From Bacillus sp. Cs-700 (GTDB lineage: Bacteria > Bacillota > Bacilli > Bacillales > Guptibacillaceae), in assembly GCF_011082085.1 (NCBI RefSeq), contig NZ_CP041063.1, positions 1,364,001 through 1,428,000 of the forward strand: a DNA stretch of 64,000 nt, in the 5' to 3' direction. Numbering within the stretch: position 1 is the first letter of the stretch; the number at the start of each line of letters is the position of its first letter. The notes under the pieces were generated by a model. It ran no database searches and was not told where the DNA came from. It saw nothing but the letters and a program-made list of their open reading frames with translations. This document shows, piece by piece, positions 26,413 to 35,980 of this stretch. A program made the position numbers and the translations under genes.

Positions 26413-26479
26413 ACTCATAGTCCTATTATTTCAGGTAACAGGGTAGAAACGTGCAGGCCAATTCCCGACATATATGAGT
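26413..26479 (-). promoter_or_regulatory. Guanine-class purine riboswitch of the nucleoside hydrolase
   Basis: On the minus strand ACTCATA (26479-26473) pairs with TATGAGT (26419-26413) as P1. Between them are the conserved J2/3 TTTCTACC, P3 (CCTGTT with AATAGG) enclosing the loop ACCTGAAAT, and GACTATGAG. A C at the specificity position (26420) points to guanine or hypoxanthine. L2 (AATTGG) holds the GG for the loop-loop contact. P2 is imperfect and J1/2 departs from the usual TAAT, so this aptamer is more diverged than its partner. Confidence 0.75.
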
Positions 26480-26602
26480 TTCCATTATTTAATCACTTTG
26501 TACTCTAACAGAGCGCGAATAAGGAAGCAACATGTATTATTTTGTCGAACGCTTACATATAGGAAAGGAATATTCAAAACATTGTTACTTTACTAATAGG
26601 TC

Positions 26603-26631
26603 TTGATACCTATGAAATCTTCTGATAGATT
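26603..26631 (+). promoter_or_regulatory. Promoter of the nucleoside permease leader
   Basis: A -35 TTGATA (26603-26608) and a -10 TAGATT (26626-26631) lie 17 nt apart, ending about 20 nt before the aptamer. Confidence 0.6.
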
Positions 26632-26653
26632 GATGAATACAACTTCACATTTA

Positions 26654-26725
26654 TCTCTATATAATTTTGGAAATAGGGTCCAAAGAGTATCTACCCGGCG
26701 ACCGAGAATTGCTGGACTATAGGGA
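26654..26725 (+). promoter_or_regulatory. Guanine-class purine riboswitch of the nucleoside permease
   Basis: P1 pairs TCTCTATA (26654-26661) with TATAGGGA (26718-26725). P2 pairs TTTGGA with TCCAAA around AATAGGG; J2/3 is TATCTACC; P3 pairs CCGGC with GCTGG around GACCGAGAATT. The specificity base in GGACTATAGGG is C (26717), the guanine/hypoxanthine class. A terminator follows, so ligand should switch the permease off. Confidence 0.9.
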
Positions 26726-26787
26726 AAGTATGGCATTGTCGATTAGACAAGTATGTTTTGTTTTTGCGTGCCGGACTTCTTCCTGTA

Positions 26788-26822
26788 AACTCGGACTTTT
26801 CTATAAAGGACGGGTTTTTTAT
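26788..26822 (+). terminator. Riboswitch expression-platform terminator
   Basis: AACTCG (26788-26793) pairs with CGGGTT (26811-26816), and an inner CTTT pairs with AAAG. The two helices are separated by facing GA/GA bases that can form tandem sheared pairs. Six to eight T follow. Confidence 0.75.
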
Positions 26823-26877
26823 TTACCCAATTTTTATTTGTGAAGCTACAATTCTTTTTCAGGGGGAATCAGACATC

Positions 26878-28068
26878 ATGAGTATTTTAACAGGACTACT
26901 CTCTATTATCGGCGTCCTTGCAATTGCATGGTTAATGAGTAACAAGAAAAAATCAGTAAAGTGGAGAACGATCGGGGTCGGTATTCTTATTGAAGGTCTT
27001 TTCGTTCTATTCGTATTAAAAGTTAATGCCGGGAAGGTTATGCTAGAAAAGGCTTCCGCTGCTGTACAAAACGTGATCAATTATAGTAACGAAGGGATTC
27101 AATTTGTATTTGGAGGATTATACGAACAAACAGATTTAACGTTTGTTTTTGCGATCAATGTCCTCGCCGTGATTATCTTCATTTCAGCTCTAGTATCAGC
27201 ACTTTATTATATGCGCATCATTCCTTTAATCGTTCAAGTTATCGGTGTAACAATTGGGAAATTAATGGGTACAACAAAAGTTGAAACGTTCAACGCTGTC
27301 GGAAATTCGTTTCTAGGCCTAGCAGAAGCACCTTTACTTGTAAAACCTTATTTGAAGATGCTTACGAGGTCAGAGATCTTTGCCATAATGGTAGGTGGTA
27401 CAGCTTCTGCAAGTGGAGCCATTCTCGTCGGCTATTCGCTTATGGGAATTGAGCTAAAATATTTATTAATCTCCGTCTTTAGTGTTCCTTTCGTCTCGCT
27501 TGTTATTTCTAAAGTGATGGAACCTGAGACTGAAGTATCACAAACGAATGATAAAGTTAAGATGAAAAGATCTGAACACGCAAACGTTTTTGAAGCGATT
27601 GCGGAGGGTACGGTAAGTGGGGTCATGCTTGCCCTTAATATCGGTGGCCTTCTGATCGCTTTTATAAGCATCCTGGCTGTAGTTAATGGCATGTTAGGTG
27701 TAGTAGGAACAGACCTTAGCACCATATTAGGTTATATTTTCTATCCATTCTCACTACTTGTCGGTATTCCAGCCGATGAAGCCTTTCGCGCTGCCTCCAT
27801 TATCGGCACAAAAATGTCGATTAATGAATTTGTTGCCTTTCAAAACTTAACGGCAATTCAAGATCAGCTCTCTGATAAAACAGTCGCCATTCTTTCTGTA
27901 GCGCTATGTAACTTTGCAAACTTCTCATCCATTGGTCAATTAATCATTGGGCTTGGCTCACTTGAACCTTCAAAGCGTTCACAAGTATCAAAGCTTGGAT
28001 TAAAAGCAATCATTGGCGGAACTCTTGCCTCCTTTATTACTGCTATATTTGTTGGAATGTTTATGTAA
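26878..28068 (+). CDS. Concentrative nucleoside transporter (NupC/CNT family)
   Basis: Imports nucleosides with H+ or Na+. The 396-residue product has about ten membrane helices and CNT signatures NSFLGLAEAPLLVKPYL, MVGGTASASGAILVGY and LCNFANFSSIGQLIIGLGSL. The ATG at 26878 follows AGGGGGA; an open frame from 26758 runs back into the riboswitch terminator and is not used. With the divergent hydrolase it makes a purine-nucleoside salvage pair: uptake here, cleavage there. The pair separates rnhC from pheT, which are adjacent in B. subtilis. Confidence 0.92.
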   Translation: MSILTGLLSIIGVLAIAWLMSNKKKSVKWRTIGVGILIEGLFVLFVLKVNAGKVMLEKASAAVQNVINYSNEGIQFVFGGLYEQTDLTFVFAINVLAVIIFISALVSALYYMRIIPLIVQVIGVTIGKLMGTTKVETFNAVGNSFLGLAEAPLLVKPYLKMLTRSEIFAIMVGGTASASGAILVGYSLMGIELKYLLISVFSVPFVSLVISKVMEPETEVSQTNDKVKMKRSEHANVFEAIAEGTVSGVMLALNIGGLLIAFISILAVVNGMLGVVGTDLSTILGYIFYPFSLLVGIPADEAFRAASIIGTKMSINEFVAFQNLTAIQDQLSDKTVAILSVALCNFANFSSIGQLIIGLGSLEPSKRSQVSKLGLKAIIGGTLASFITAIFVGMFM

Positions 28069-28080
28069 AACAAGCATTAG

Positions 28081-28107
28081 AAAAGCCTCCCTGACAGGGA
28101 GGCTTTT
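28081..28107. terminator. Bidirectional terminator between the permease and pheT
   Basis: An 11-bp stem of AAAAGCCTCCC with GGGAGGCTTTT around a 5-nt loop, flanked by A and T runs; the genes converge. Confidence 0.92.
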
Positions 28108-28111
28108 CTTA

Positions 28112-30520
28112 CTATTGACGAAGTACAGCTCCAAACTGCTCTTCTACTGCTTTAAGAACACGGTCATGCGCTTTCTTTACTTCTTCTTCCGTTAACGTTT
28201 GTTCAGGATTGTAATATCTGAGAGAGAAAGCTAGTGATTTTTTCCCTTCATCAAGATGTTCCCCTTGATAGACATCAAACAATTGAATCTCAACAAGCTT
28301 GGATCCACCCGCTTCTTTAATGACGCGCTTCACTTCACCTGCTTCAAGTGACTCGTTCACAACGAGCGCAACATCTCTTGTAACCGATGGGAAACGAGGA
28401 AGCTTCTTGTATTTAAGATGAGCAACATCAGCTTTAAGTAGTTTCTCAAGATTGATTTCAAAGACGTATGTTTCACTTAAATCAAGTTCTTTCTCTACTT
28501 CAGGATGAAGCTGGCCAATATATCCGATAAGCTCTTCATCGAGATAGACAGCTGCTGTGCGACCCGGATGAAGCTTAGGCTCTTCTGCACGTGCGAAGGT
28601 GACACGATCTTCTACACCAAATTCTACAGCAAGTTCTTCAAGAATTCCCTTTACAACAAAGAAATCTGCCGCTTTTTTTTCTTTTTGCCAAAGATGCTCT
28701 TGCCATAGTCCTGACACGACACCAGCAAGATGTTCTTGTTCAACCGGTAGCTCATCACCTGGTAAGAATACAGAAGCTGTTTCATAGAAAGCAATATTCT
28801 CTAACTGACGGTTTCGGTTATATTGAGCAACCTCTAATAAGTGAGGGATTAAACTCGTTCTAAGTTCACTTCTTTCTTCACTCATTGGCATCGCCAGACG
28901 AACAGCTTCTACTGACTCATCAGAGAAAAAATGGCGCTTTGATGGTGAAGTAAGTGAATACGTTACCGTTTGGTATAGACCTGCACCTTCAAGCGTACGG
29001 CGAACATGGCGGCGTTTCCCTTGATATTCTGACAACTGACCAGGTGTACTTTCTGTAAGAGGTAACGTTGCAGGAACATTATCATATCCGTAAAGACGTC
29101 CTACCTCTTCGATTAAGTCCTCTGAAATTGTAATATCCGGGCGACGTGGTGGTACTTGAACAGTAAACGTGCCACCAAAATTTTGATAAGAGAATTGCAA
29201 ACGCTCAAAGATTGCAGCAACTTCTGTTTCAGTAATTTCCGTTCCTAGAACTTGATTAATTCGATTTACTTCAATGCTAACGTCAAGAGCTTCAATTGTA
29301 CGAGCACCTTGCTCAGCACTGCCTTTTAGAACTGTACCTCCAGCAATTTCTTGAATAAGCTGAGCAGCACGTTCGCTTGCGCCAACAACGCGATTTCGGT
29401 CAATCCCTTTTTCGAAACGAGCACTTGAATCACTTCTGAGTCCGAGGTCTTTCGATGACTTTCTGACAAGCTTACTATTAAAATAAGCGGCTTCAAGTAG
29501 GATAGTTGTCGTATCTTCTTGCACTTCAGAGTCAGCTCCACCCATTACACCAGCAACCGCAACAGGTTTCGAACCATTTGTTATCACAAGATGTTCACTT
29601 GAAAGCGTACGTTCCACATCATCTAGAGTGACAATTTTTTCACCTTCAGTTGCTCGGCGGATAACGACTTCCTTTGATCCAAAGCGATCATAATCAAACG
29701 CATGAAGCGGCTGGCCATATTCAAGTAAGACGTAGTTTGTAATATCAACAACGTTATTAATTGGACGAATACCAGCAGAAACAAGACGGTTCACAAGCCA
29801 CTGTGGCGAAGGTTTTATCGTTACGTCTTTAATAACGGTAGCCCCGTAATAAGGATTATCTCCTTCATTTTCTACACGAACTGACACATAGCCTTCTACG
29901 TCTTCATCCGAGCGAACAAGTTCTGGTGACGGAAGTTCAATCGAGCGATTCAATACCGCACCCACTTCATAAGCGACACCAATCATGTTCATTGCATCCG
30001 CTCTGTTAGGTGTAAGACCCAGCTCAAGAACTTCATCATGAAGGTTTAAATATTCAAGAGCATCTTCCCCAGGTGTCACATCTTCACTAAATACAAAGAT
30101 CCCATCAGCATATTCCTTCGAAACAAGTTTACTTTCAATTCCAAGTTCTTGTAATGAACAAATCATACCATGTGAGGCTTCACCGCGTAATTTTGCTTTT
30201 TTAATTTTAAAATTTCCCGGAAGGACTGCGCCAACCGTTGCAACAGCCACATATTGACCTTGCGCAATATTTGGTGCGCCGCAAATAATTTGGACTGGTT
30301 CTTCCTCACCAATCTCAACCTTACAAATATTCAGCTTATCAGCATCAGGGTGTTGCTGACATTCAAGAACGTGACCAATCACCACTCCGCTAATTCCTTT
30401 ATTAAGCTGTTCAACTGTCTCAACCTCTATACCACCTTTAGTGATCAGGTCTGCCAGTTCATCAGCTGAGTAACTATCTAAATCTACATACTGCTGTAGC
30501 CAATTCATTGATACAAGCAT
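28112..30520 (-). CDS. pheT: Phenylalanyl-tRNA synthetase beta subunit
   Basis: Forms the alpha2-beta2 enzyme with PheS and edits mischarged Tyr-tRNA(Phe). The 802-residue product has the N-terminal EMAP-type tRNA-binding fold (about 40-150), a B3/4 editing domain (about 210-390, with [15 protein letters not shown]), a B5 domain (about 405-485) and a C-terminal ferredoxin-fold anticodon-binding domain (about 708-802, [13 protein letters not shown]). It lies 28 nt after pheS in the same unit, under the T-box at 31631-31890. Confidence 0.97.
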   Translation of the reverse strand: MLVSMNWLQQYVDLDSYSADELADLITKGGIEVETVEQLNKGISGVVIGHVLECQQHPDADKLNICKVEIGEEEPVQIICGAPNIAQGQYVAVATVGAVLPGNFKIKKAKLRGEASHGMICSLQELGIESKLVSKEYADGIFVFSEDVTPGEDALEYLNLHDEVLELGLTPNRADAMNMIGVAYEVGAVLNRSIELPSPELVRSDEDVEGYVSVRVENEGDNPYYGATVIKDVTIKPSPQWLVNRLVSAGIRPINNVVDITNYVLLEYGQPLHAFDYDRFGSKEVVIRRATEGEKIVTLDDVERTLSSEHLVITNGSKPVAVAGVMGGADSEVQEDTTTILLEAAYFNSKLVRKSSKDLGLRSDSSARFEKGIDRNRVVGASERAAQLIQEIAGGTVLKGSAEQGARTIEALDVSIEVNRINQVLGTEITETEVAAIFERLQFSYQNFGGTFTVQVPPRRPDITISEDLIEEVGRLYGYDNVPATLPLTESTPGQLSEYQGKRRHVRRTLEGAGLYQTVTYSLTSPSKRHFFSDESVEAVRLAMPMSEERSELRTSLIPHLLEVAQYNRNRQLENIAFYETASVFLPGDELPVEQEHLAGVVSGLWQEHLWQKEKKAADFFVVKGILEELAVEFGVEDRVTFARAEEPKLHPGRTAAVYLDEELIGYIGQLHPEVEKELDLSETYVFEINLEKLLKADVAHLKYKKLPRFPSVTRDVALVVNESLEAGEVKRVIKEAGGSKLVEIQLFDVYQGEHLDEGKKSLAFSLRYYNPEQTLTEEEVKKAHDRVLKAVEEQFGAVLRQ

Positions 30521-30548
30521 TTATTCTCCTCCTAACCTTCAAATCGTT

Positions 30549-31583
30549 CTATAGTGAGTTAAATTGTTTAATAAATCTACTGTCATTTGTATAGAAGTGA
30601 CGGATATCATCAATGCCATATTTCAACATTGCAATTCGCTCTGGACCCATTCCAAATGCAAAACCAGTCACTTTCTCCGGATCAAATCCTGACATACGTA
30701 GTACGTTAGGGTGCACCATGCCTCCACCAAGAATTTCAATCCATCCAGTTCCCTTACAGACAGAACAGCCGTTACCACCACAATTAAAGCAGGAAATATC
30801 CATCTCTACAGATGGTTCTGTAAATGGGAAGAAACTAGGACGAAGGCGAATTTCACGTTCCTCTCCGAACATTTTCTTCGCAAATGATTGAAGAACACCC
30901 TTTAGGTCACTCATTCGAACATTTTCGCCAACCATTAATCCTTCAATCTGCATAAATTGGTGAGAATGAGTCGCGTCATCCGTATCACGTCGGTAAACTT
31001 TCCCCGGCACGATGATCTTTACTGGGCCTTCACCATTTAACTTCTCCATTGTTCTTGCTTGCATTGGTGATGTATGCGTACGTAGTAACGTTTCTTCAGT
31101 AATATAGAAGGAATCCTGCATATCACGAGCAGGATGATCTTTTGGAAGATTTAGCGCTTCAAAATTGTAATAGTCTGTTTCAACTTCTGGTCCCTCTGCA
31201 ATTGAGAAGCCCATACCAAGAAACAGATCTTCAATTTCTTCAATTACCCTTGTTAATGGATGATGGTTTCCTCTTTTCACTGGACGACCTGGTAGAGAAA
31301 CATCGATGGTTTCCTTCTTTAACCTTTCTTCTACGGCTGCTTTTTCTAAACGAGCAATTTTTTCCTCAAGTTGATCTGAAATCGCATTTCGTATTTCATT
31401 AACGAGCTGCCCCATTTTAGGACGCTCTTCTTTTGACAATTTCCCCATACCTTTGGAAATCTCGGTAATCGGTCCTTTTTTTCCGAGAAACTTCACTTTG
31501 ATATCCTGTACTTCCTTCATGGAAGAAGCTTGCTGTATTTCCGACAGCGCTTCTTCTTTTAACGCTTGTAAACGTTCTTGCAT
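30549..31583 (-). CDS. pheS: Phenylalanyl-tRNA synthetase alpha subunit
   Basis: Catalytic subunit attaching Phe to tRNA(Phe). The 344-residue product has an N-terminal coiled coil (about 1-85) and class II core motifs: motif 2 [20 protein letters not shown]-like [16 protein letters not shown], a Cys-rich [17 protein letters not shown] insertion and motif 3 [14 protein letters not shown]. The ATG at 31583 has GGAGG 8 nt upstream; a start at 31598 would overlap it. Confidence 0.97.
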   Translation of the reverse strand: MQERLQALKEEALSEIQQASSMKEVQDIKVKFLGKKGPITEISKGMGKLSKEERPKMGQLVNEIRNAISDQLEEKIARLEKAAVEERLKKETIDVSLPGRPVKRGNHHPLTRVIEEIEDLFLGMGFSIAEGPEVETDYYNFEALNLPKDHPARDMQDSFYITEETLLRTHTSPMQARTMEKLNGEGPVKIIVPGKVYRRDTDDATHSHQFMQIEGLMVGENVRMSDLKGVLQSFAKKMFGEEREIRLRPSFFPFTEPSVEMDISCFNCGGNGCSVCKGTGWIEILGGGMVHPNVLRMSGFDPEKVTGFAFGMGPERIAMLKYGIDDIRHFYTNDSRFIKQFNSL

Positions 31584-31628
31584 CGTTTCAACCTCCACTT
31601 CATATTCGTGTTACTCTCTTTTGACAAT

Positions 31629-31890
31629 AAAAAAATCCTCGCTCCCCAGAAAGGGGCGAAGATTTGATTTCGCGGTACCACCCTAATTCACCGATAGGTT
31701 TCAACTATCAGCCTTAAGCAAAGAATAACGGTTTGTAAACCGATCCGCTTTCGAACGAACAAAGCGGCAACTCCAGAGTGAATTCGGCAACGTTCCTATA
31801 GAAATGCTTCCAGTCACGGCATTTCCTCCCTAAATAGGCAGTGGCAGCTTACTACTCTCTATCATTGTTTTTATCATATATAAGTTGCTT
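31629..31890 (-). promoter_or_regulatory. T-box leader of pheST
   Basis: The T-box AGGGTGGTACCGCG (31684-31671) is present on the minus strand. Upstream, a TTC codon (31782-31780) followed by ACTCT fits the Phe specifier loop at the 3' side of stem I. The terminator (31629-31665) has a stem of about 12 bp and seven T. Uncharged tRNA(Phe) would stabilise the antiterminator and raise pheST expression. It fills the gap before the methyltransferase gene. Confidence 0.93.
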
Positions 31891-31893
31891 TTA

Positions 31894-31922
31894 ATTATAG
31901 AAAAAAAATGCTATATCTGCAA
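31894..31922 (-). promoter_or_regulatory. Promoter of the pheST T-box leader
   Basis: A perfect -10 TATAAT (31894-31899) and a -35 TTGCAG (31917-31922), 17 nt apart. Confidence 0.75.
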
Positions 31923-31928
31923 GTGCAA

Positions 31929-32678
31929 TTATGAAGGAAGTAGCCCATACATCAGAATTCCAGCAGCAACAGCAACATTAAGTGACTCCGCTTTTCCATA
32001 AATCGGGATATACACGTTCTCATCAGCAAGATTTTGAAGCTCTTCCGAAACGCCATTTGCTTCATTCCCTAGAATAACTGCAAACTGAGAACGTCCTTTT
32101 AAATCATCATAAGGAGTTCCTCCACTCACTTCTGTGGCGTAGATCGGCATATTAAGCTCTTTTAACTTTTTCACCTCTTCTACAAGATCTGCTTTTTTTA
32201 CAGGAAGGTGATAGATAGACCCCTGAGTAGAACGGAGCACTTTACTATTATAAGCATCTACTGTTCCATGCCCAAGAAGAATGCCGTCGTAGCCAGCACT
32301 ATCCGCTGTACGGATCATTGTTCCTAAATTACCTGGATCCTGTATAGCATCAAGCAGTAAGAATTTCCCTGCATTTGGGAAATTAGGCTCCACCATTTCA
32401 CATACTGCCATAATTCCCTGCGGTGTTTCGGTATCTGTTAATTCTTGCATCACTTTCTCAGTTACAGTATACACAACAGGACGTTCTTTAAACGGATAGA
32501 TAGATACATCATTGCCTTCCGTTACAATCACTTCAATAATTGGCGCTTCAAACTTCGCCGCCTCTTCAACGATATGCGGTCCTTCAATGAGATAGCTTTG
32601 AGCTTTCTCTCTCCCCTTACGCGTTTGGAGCTTTTTCCAATCTTTCACTTTTTGATTTTTTGCGGATTCAATAATCAT
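31929..32678 (-). CDS. ysgA: SpoU/TrmH-family RNA 2'-O-methyltransferase
   Basis: A 249-residue SAM-dependent methyltransferase of the SPOUT class. Its knotted C-terminal domain shows LLDAIQDPGNLGTMIRTADS, VILGNEANGVSEE and IPIYGKAESLNVAVAAGILMY, the three family motifs. The N-terminal part (about 1-95) is the RNA-binding domain. The target nucleotide is unknown. Its place next to pheS matches ysgA in B. subtilis, where the protein is annotated as an rRNA methylase. Confidence 0.9.
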   Translation of the reverse strand: MIIESAKNQKVKDWKKLQTRKGREKAQSYLIEGPHIVEEAAKFEAPIIEVIVTEGNDVSIYPFKERPVVYTVTEKVMQELTDTETPQGIMAVCEMVEPNFPNAGKFLLLDAIQDPGNLGTMIRTADSAGYDGILLGHGTVDAYNSKVLRSTQGSIYHLPVKKADLVEEVKKLKELNMPIYATEVSGGTPYDDLKGRSQFAVILGNEANGVSEELQNLADENVYIPIYGKAESLNVAVAAGILMYGLLPS

Positions 32679-32746
32679 TATGCTCTCCTTCAGTTTTCAA
32701 TGTTTCTATTATAAAGGGTTAAATGGGAAGATTCCAATAGTACTCA

Positions 32747-32773
32747 TGAAATTTATTGCATTCGCTCATACTA
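32747..32773 (+). promoter_or_regulatory. Possible SigG-type promoter of sspI
   Basis: The -10 CATACTA (32767-32773) matches the forespore SigG pattern CATNNTA; a TGAAAT (32747-32752) 14 nt upstream is an acceptable -35. Family knowledge places sspI under SigG. Confidence 0.5.
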
Positions 32774-32819
32774 ATGATGCTTGATCCAACAAGCGAATGA
32801 GAAAGGTGAGGTGGAAAGC

Positions 32820-33026
32820 ATGGACCTTAACTTACGAAAAGCAATTCTCGCCAATATTAATGGCAACAACGAGGAACAGATTGAAGCGACGATCCTCGAT
32901 GCCATCCAAAGTGGCGAAGAAAAAATGCTCCCTGGACTAGGTGTTCTTTTTGAAATACTATGGAAAGAAGCACCTGAAAATGAACGTGAGCAGATGCTCT
33001 CTTACATGGCTCAGGGTGTAAATTAA
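32820..33026 (+). CDS. sspI: Small acid-soluble spore protein I
   Basis: A 68-residue minor SASP made in the forespore. It begins [13 protein letters not shown] and carries the family core [20 protein letters not shown]. The ATG at 32820 is chosen because a GGTGAGG site precedes it and it gives the family N-terminus; the frame opens earlier, at 32781. It lies between ysgA and the M42 peptidase gene and marks the organism as an endospore former. Confidence 0.95.
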   Translation: MDLNLRKAILANINGNNEEQIEATILDAIQSGEEKMLPGLGVLFEILWKEAPENEREQMLSYMAQGVN

Positions 33027-33031
33027 CGAGC

Positions 33032-33061
33032 AAAATCCGGTGGCCAAGGCCACCGGATTTT
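33032..33061. terminator. Bidirectional terminator between sspI and the M42 peptidase gene
   Basis: A 14-bp perfect inverted repeat (33032-33045 with 33048-33061) between converging genes. Confidence 0.9.
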
Positions 33062-33065
33062 GTGT

Positions 33066-34151
33066 TTAATTGAAAATAATTTCTTTTACTTTATCAGCAT
33101 CAAGCTTTTTAATCACTTCAACAATTAAATTAACCGCATTTTCAAAGTCATCGCGGTGAAGAATCGCTGCGTGTGTATGAATATAGCGTGTCGCAATCGT
33201 GATTGAAAGAGCAGGTACACCGTTTGCTGTTAAGTGAATTTTTCCTGAGTCTGTACCCCCACCTGCAATGGAGTCAAACTGATAAGGGATGTTATTCTCA
33301 TCAGCAGTATCTGTAACAAAATCACGAAGTCCCTTATGACCAACCATTGAAGCATCGTACATAATAATTTGAGGACCTTTCCCCATTTTTGATTGAGCAT
33401 CTTTATCGCTAACGCCAGGAGTATCGCCAGCAATACCAACATCAACAGCAAAACCGATATCTGGCTTAATCATGTTTGTTGCGGTTGTTGCTCCACGAAG
33501 ACCTACTTCCTCTTGGACTGTACCAACACCATAAACCGTATTTGGATGGGTTTCACCTTTTAGTTTACGAAGTACTTCAATCGCAATGGCACAACCAATA
33601 CGGTTATCCCACGCTTTTGCCATAAGCATTTTTTCATTATTCATGACTGTAAATTCACAAACCGGAACAACGGAATCTCCTGGCTTAACGCCCCATTCCA
33701 TTGCTTCTTCTCGACTTGATGCGCCGATATCAATAAACATATCTTTCTTATCAACTGATTTCTTACGCTGCTCAGCAGGAAGAATATGTGGTGGTTTCGA
33801 ACCGATCACGCCCATAATATTGCCACTACGAGTCATCACGTTCACACGTTGAGCAAGCATCACCTGTTCCCACCATCCGCCAACAGTTTGGAAATAAAGG
33901 AATCCTTTATCGTCGATGCGGGTAACCATAAAGCCAATTTCATCAAGATGTCCTGCAACCATGATTTTAGGACCTTCTGCATTACCTTTTTTAACAGCAA
34001 TTAAACTGCCGAGGTTGTCATACATGATTTCATCAGAAAGAGATTCAATATGCTTCTTCATTACGTCGCGAGGTTCACGCTCGTTACCAGGTACACCATT
34101 CGCATCAGTAAGTTCTTTAAGCATCTGTAACGTTTCGTCTAGCTTTGCCAT
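33066..34151 (-). CDS. ysdC: M42-family metallo-aminopeptidase
   Basis: A 361-residue cytosolic aminopeptidase with a two-metal site. Metal ligands are expected in [12 protein letters not shown] (His about 68), [13 protein letters not shown] (Asp), [11 protein letters not shown] (Glu-Glu), [11 protein letters not shown] (Asp) and [10 protein letters not shown] (His). Related proteins form large tetrahedral assemblies that trim peptides, and some are annotated as glucanases. Position next to sspI and ysdB fits ysdC of B. subtilis. Confidence 0.92.
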   Translation of the reverse strand: MAKLDETLQMLKELTDANGVPGNEREPRDVMKKHIESLSDEIMYDNLGSLIAVKKGNAEGPKIMVAGHLDEIGFMVTRIDDKGFLYFQTVGGWWEQVMLAQRVNVMTRSGNIMGVIGSKPPHILPAEQRKKSVDKKDMFIDIGASSREEAMEWGVKPGDSVVPVCEFTVMNNEKMLMAKAWDNRIGCAIAIEVLRKLKGETHPNTVYGVGTVQEEVGLRGATTATNMIKPDIGFAVDVGIAGDTPGVSDKDAQSKMGKGPQIIMYDASMVGHKGLRDFVTDTADENNIPYQFDSIAGGGTDSGKIHLTANGVPALSITIATRYIHTHAAILHRDDFENAVNLIVEVIKKLDADKVKEIIFN

Positions 34152-34231
34152 ATGTATTGCCCCCTTAATATGTATTCACTGTTCATTATAACGGTTTCCG
34201 AAATATTTAACAATTCAGAGCAGTCTTGAAC

Positions 34232-34714
34232 TTAATATCCCTGGTCCTGGCGATTATGATTCACTTTATTTTTTTTCAAATACGCCTCACCTATTTCTTT
34301 ATACTCAAGTCCAATCGTTTGTCCCAAAGTTAGGTAACTCTCCAATAAATTGTAATAAGGTTCTTCTTTCTTACTAACAAGTCGATCAATCGCGCGATAG
34401 ACATCATGAAAGGCCTGAACTTCTGATGACGCCGTTGTTTCTGGCAGGCCTTCAAACGCAGTGATGCCTAACTCTAGTCCTAATGATAAAATAAAATGAA
34501 TTCCATCAACATATTCCTCTAAAATCGTTTCTTTCGGTGAAGGTGCTTTTTTACTCCAATATTTAAAGCAGCGCGTTTCATTCGCAAGTTCTCCTAATTC
34601 AACTTTAAGAGCAAGAAGCTTATTTTCAAACAAATCAACATCATCTATCCCATGTTCTTGTACAATTCGATCATCTAATTGTTTTTGTAATGTAAATAAT
34701 AACTTAAAATTCAT
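34232..34714 (-). CDS. Dimeric all-alpha dUTPase (MazG-like NTP pyrophosphatase)
   Basis: Hydrolyses dUTP to dUMP and pyrophosphate, limiting uracil in DNA. The 160-residue helical protein has ELGELANETRCFKYW and EEYVDGIHFILSLGLELG, the two acidic helices that bind magnesium in the dUTPase-2 family. It differs from the trimeric beta-fold dUTPase. It lies between ysdC and the divergent ysdB. The family call is firm, exact nucleotide preference less so. Confidence 0.85.
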   Translation of the reverse strand: MNFKLLFTLQKQLDDRIVQEHGIDDVDLFENKLLALKVELGELANETRCFKYWSKKAPSPKETILEEYVDGIHFILSLGLELGITAFEGLPETTASSEVQAFHDVYRAIDRLVSKKEEPYYNLLESYLTLGQTIGLEYKEIGEAYLKKNKVNHNRQDQGY

Positions 34715-34810
34715 TGCAATCGTCCCTTCAAAATCTTTTCATTTTATGAAACCTTTCTTTATCATATACGTATAGAGAATAGAAGCATAGTGAAAATGAG
34801 GTGCTGACTA

Positions 34811-35206
34811 ATGATACTTATCCTATTTCGTCTTGTCATTCTCGTAGCCATGGTTTTGATTGCTTATTCTGTCATTCGCTTTTTTATGGATCCAAAACGC
34901 AAGCTCGAAAAAGCCCACGATCATAAAGAATACTATTTTTTCGATGACTCGTCCAATGTTCGAAAGAATTTTCTTGTCACTTACAAAGGAGCTCTCTTTG
35001 AAGGTGAAAAATACCTTGGAACAACCGAAAAGTCCTTTGATATTATTACGCTTTCTATAGGCGTAAAAAACGCTTCAGAACTTTATTTACTTGAGAAAGA
35101 AGATTTCTATTTTCTAGAGAAAGAAATGGATATCCGGTATCCAAGCGCTAAAATTGAATGGAAAAGCCCTGTGAAAGAATTTCTTCGTCACCGGGAAGAC
35201 TCATAA
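34811..35206 (+). CDS. ysdB: YsdB-like membrane-anchored protein
   Basis: A 131-residue protein with one N-terminal membrane helix (about 2-23) and a cytosolic domain with FFDDSSNVRKNFLVTYKGALFEGEKYLG. Length, this central motif and the place beside ysdC match B. subtilis YsdB, a SigW-regulon member of unknown function. GAGGTG precedes the ATG. Confidence 0.82.
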   Translation: MILILFRLVILVAMVLIAYSVIRFFMDPKRKLEKAHDHKEYYFFDDSSNVRKNFLVTYKGALFEGEKYLGTTEKSFDIITLSIGVKNASELYLLEKEDFYFLEKEMDIRYPSAKIEWKSPVKEFLRHREDS

Positions 35207-35210
35207 TGTC

Positions 35211-35241
35211 AAAAGCCCCCTCCAAGTTGGAGGGGGCTTTT
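35211..35241. terminator. Bidirectional terminator between ysdB and the VTT-domain gene
   Basis: A 13-bp perfect stem (35211-35223 with 35229-35241), A run before and T run after. Confidence 0.92.
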
Positions 35242-35267
35242 GACTATCATCCTATTTTGAAATCGAT

Positions 35268-35840
35268 TTATCTTGCAGGTTGAAAAAAATCCTCCCACTT
35301 CATAACCCATTCCTTTCTTTTAAGTAAAAAGAAAAGAATAACCAGGCCTAACAGCATTAATAGAATAAGCACCGGGTCAAAACCACTGATCGCTGTTCCA
35401 AAGAAGGAATAAAACAGTGCAAGAGGCAAGTTTGATATAAGAGATGAGCGAAGATAATCTGGAAAATCTTTTGACACCTCAATTAAGCAAAGCGAAATAA
35501 AATGAAAATGAACAAAGGGTACCAATCTTAGAATTGCAATCTGTCCAACTGACATAGGCATATGCTTTCGCGTCCATCTTTCCTTCATTCGAATGATTTT
35601 CTTGAACAAACCTGGTGTTCGTTTCACGACCAGATAAAAAACCGAACTTACAACGGTAATGCCAATCACCGAATAGATAGTTCCATATATAGCTCCAAAC
35701 AATACACCGCCTGCCACACAGACTACACTAACTGGCACAAAAACAAACTGACGAATAAAATGAAAAATAATGAAATAGAACGGGGCGTAAATTCCGCTGT
35801 TCGACACAACCTCAACAAGCGGCAGGACGAGCTCATTCAT
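35268..35840 (-). CDS. TVP38/TMEM64-family (VTT domain) membrane protein
   Basis: A 190-residue polytopic protein with five or six hydrophobic segments. The VTT signatures are present: FVFVPVSVVCVAGGVLFGAIYGTIYSVIG (two parts, near 34-62) and AILRLVPFVHFHFISLCL (near 102-119). Members are lipid scramblase-like or DedA-related proteins involved in membrane homeostasis. It is divergent from cydA and its cellular role is not defined. Confidence 0.82.
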   Translation of the reverse strand: MNELVLPLVEVVSNSGIYAPFYFIIFHFIRQFVFVPVSVVCVAGGVLFGAIYGTIYSVIGITVVSSVFYLVVKRTPGLFKKIIRMKERWTRKHMPMSVGQIAILRLVPFVHFHFISLCLIEVSKDFPDYLRSSLISNLPLALFYSFFGTAISGFDPVLILLMLLGLVILFFLLKRKEWVMKWEDFFQPAR

Positions 35841-35980
35841 GATGTTCCCCCCTTCCTTTTACCTTTATGACAAGAGACGAGCTGTTATGTCAAAAAGTGA
35901 AGGTCCTAGAGAATATTTTCTGGCAATACGTGGACAATAAGGGGAGATTTGATGAGAACGGTAATTGGAGGGGATATTAG

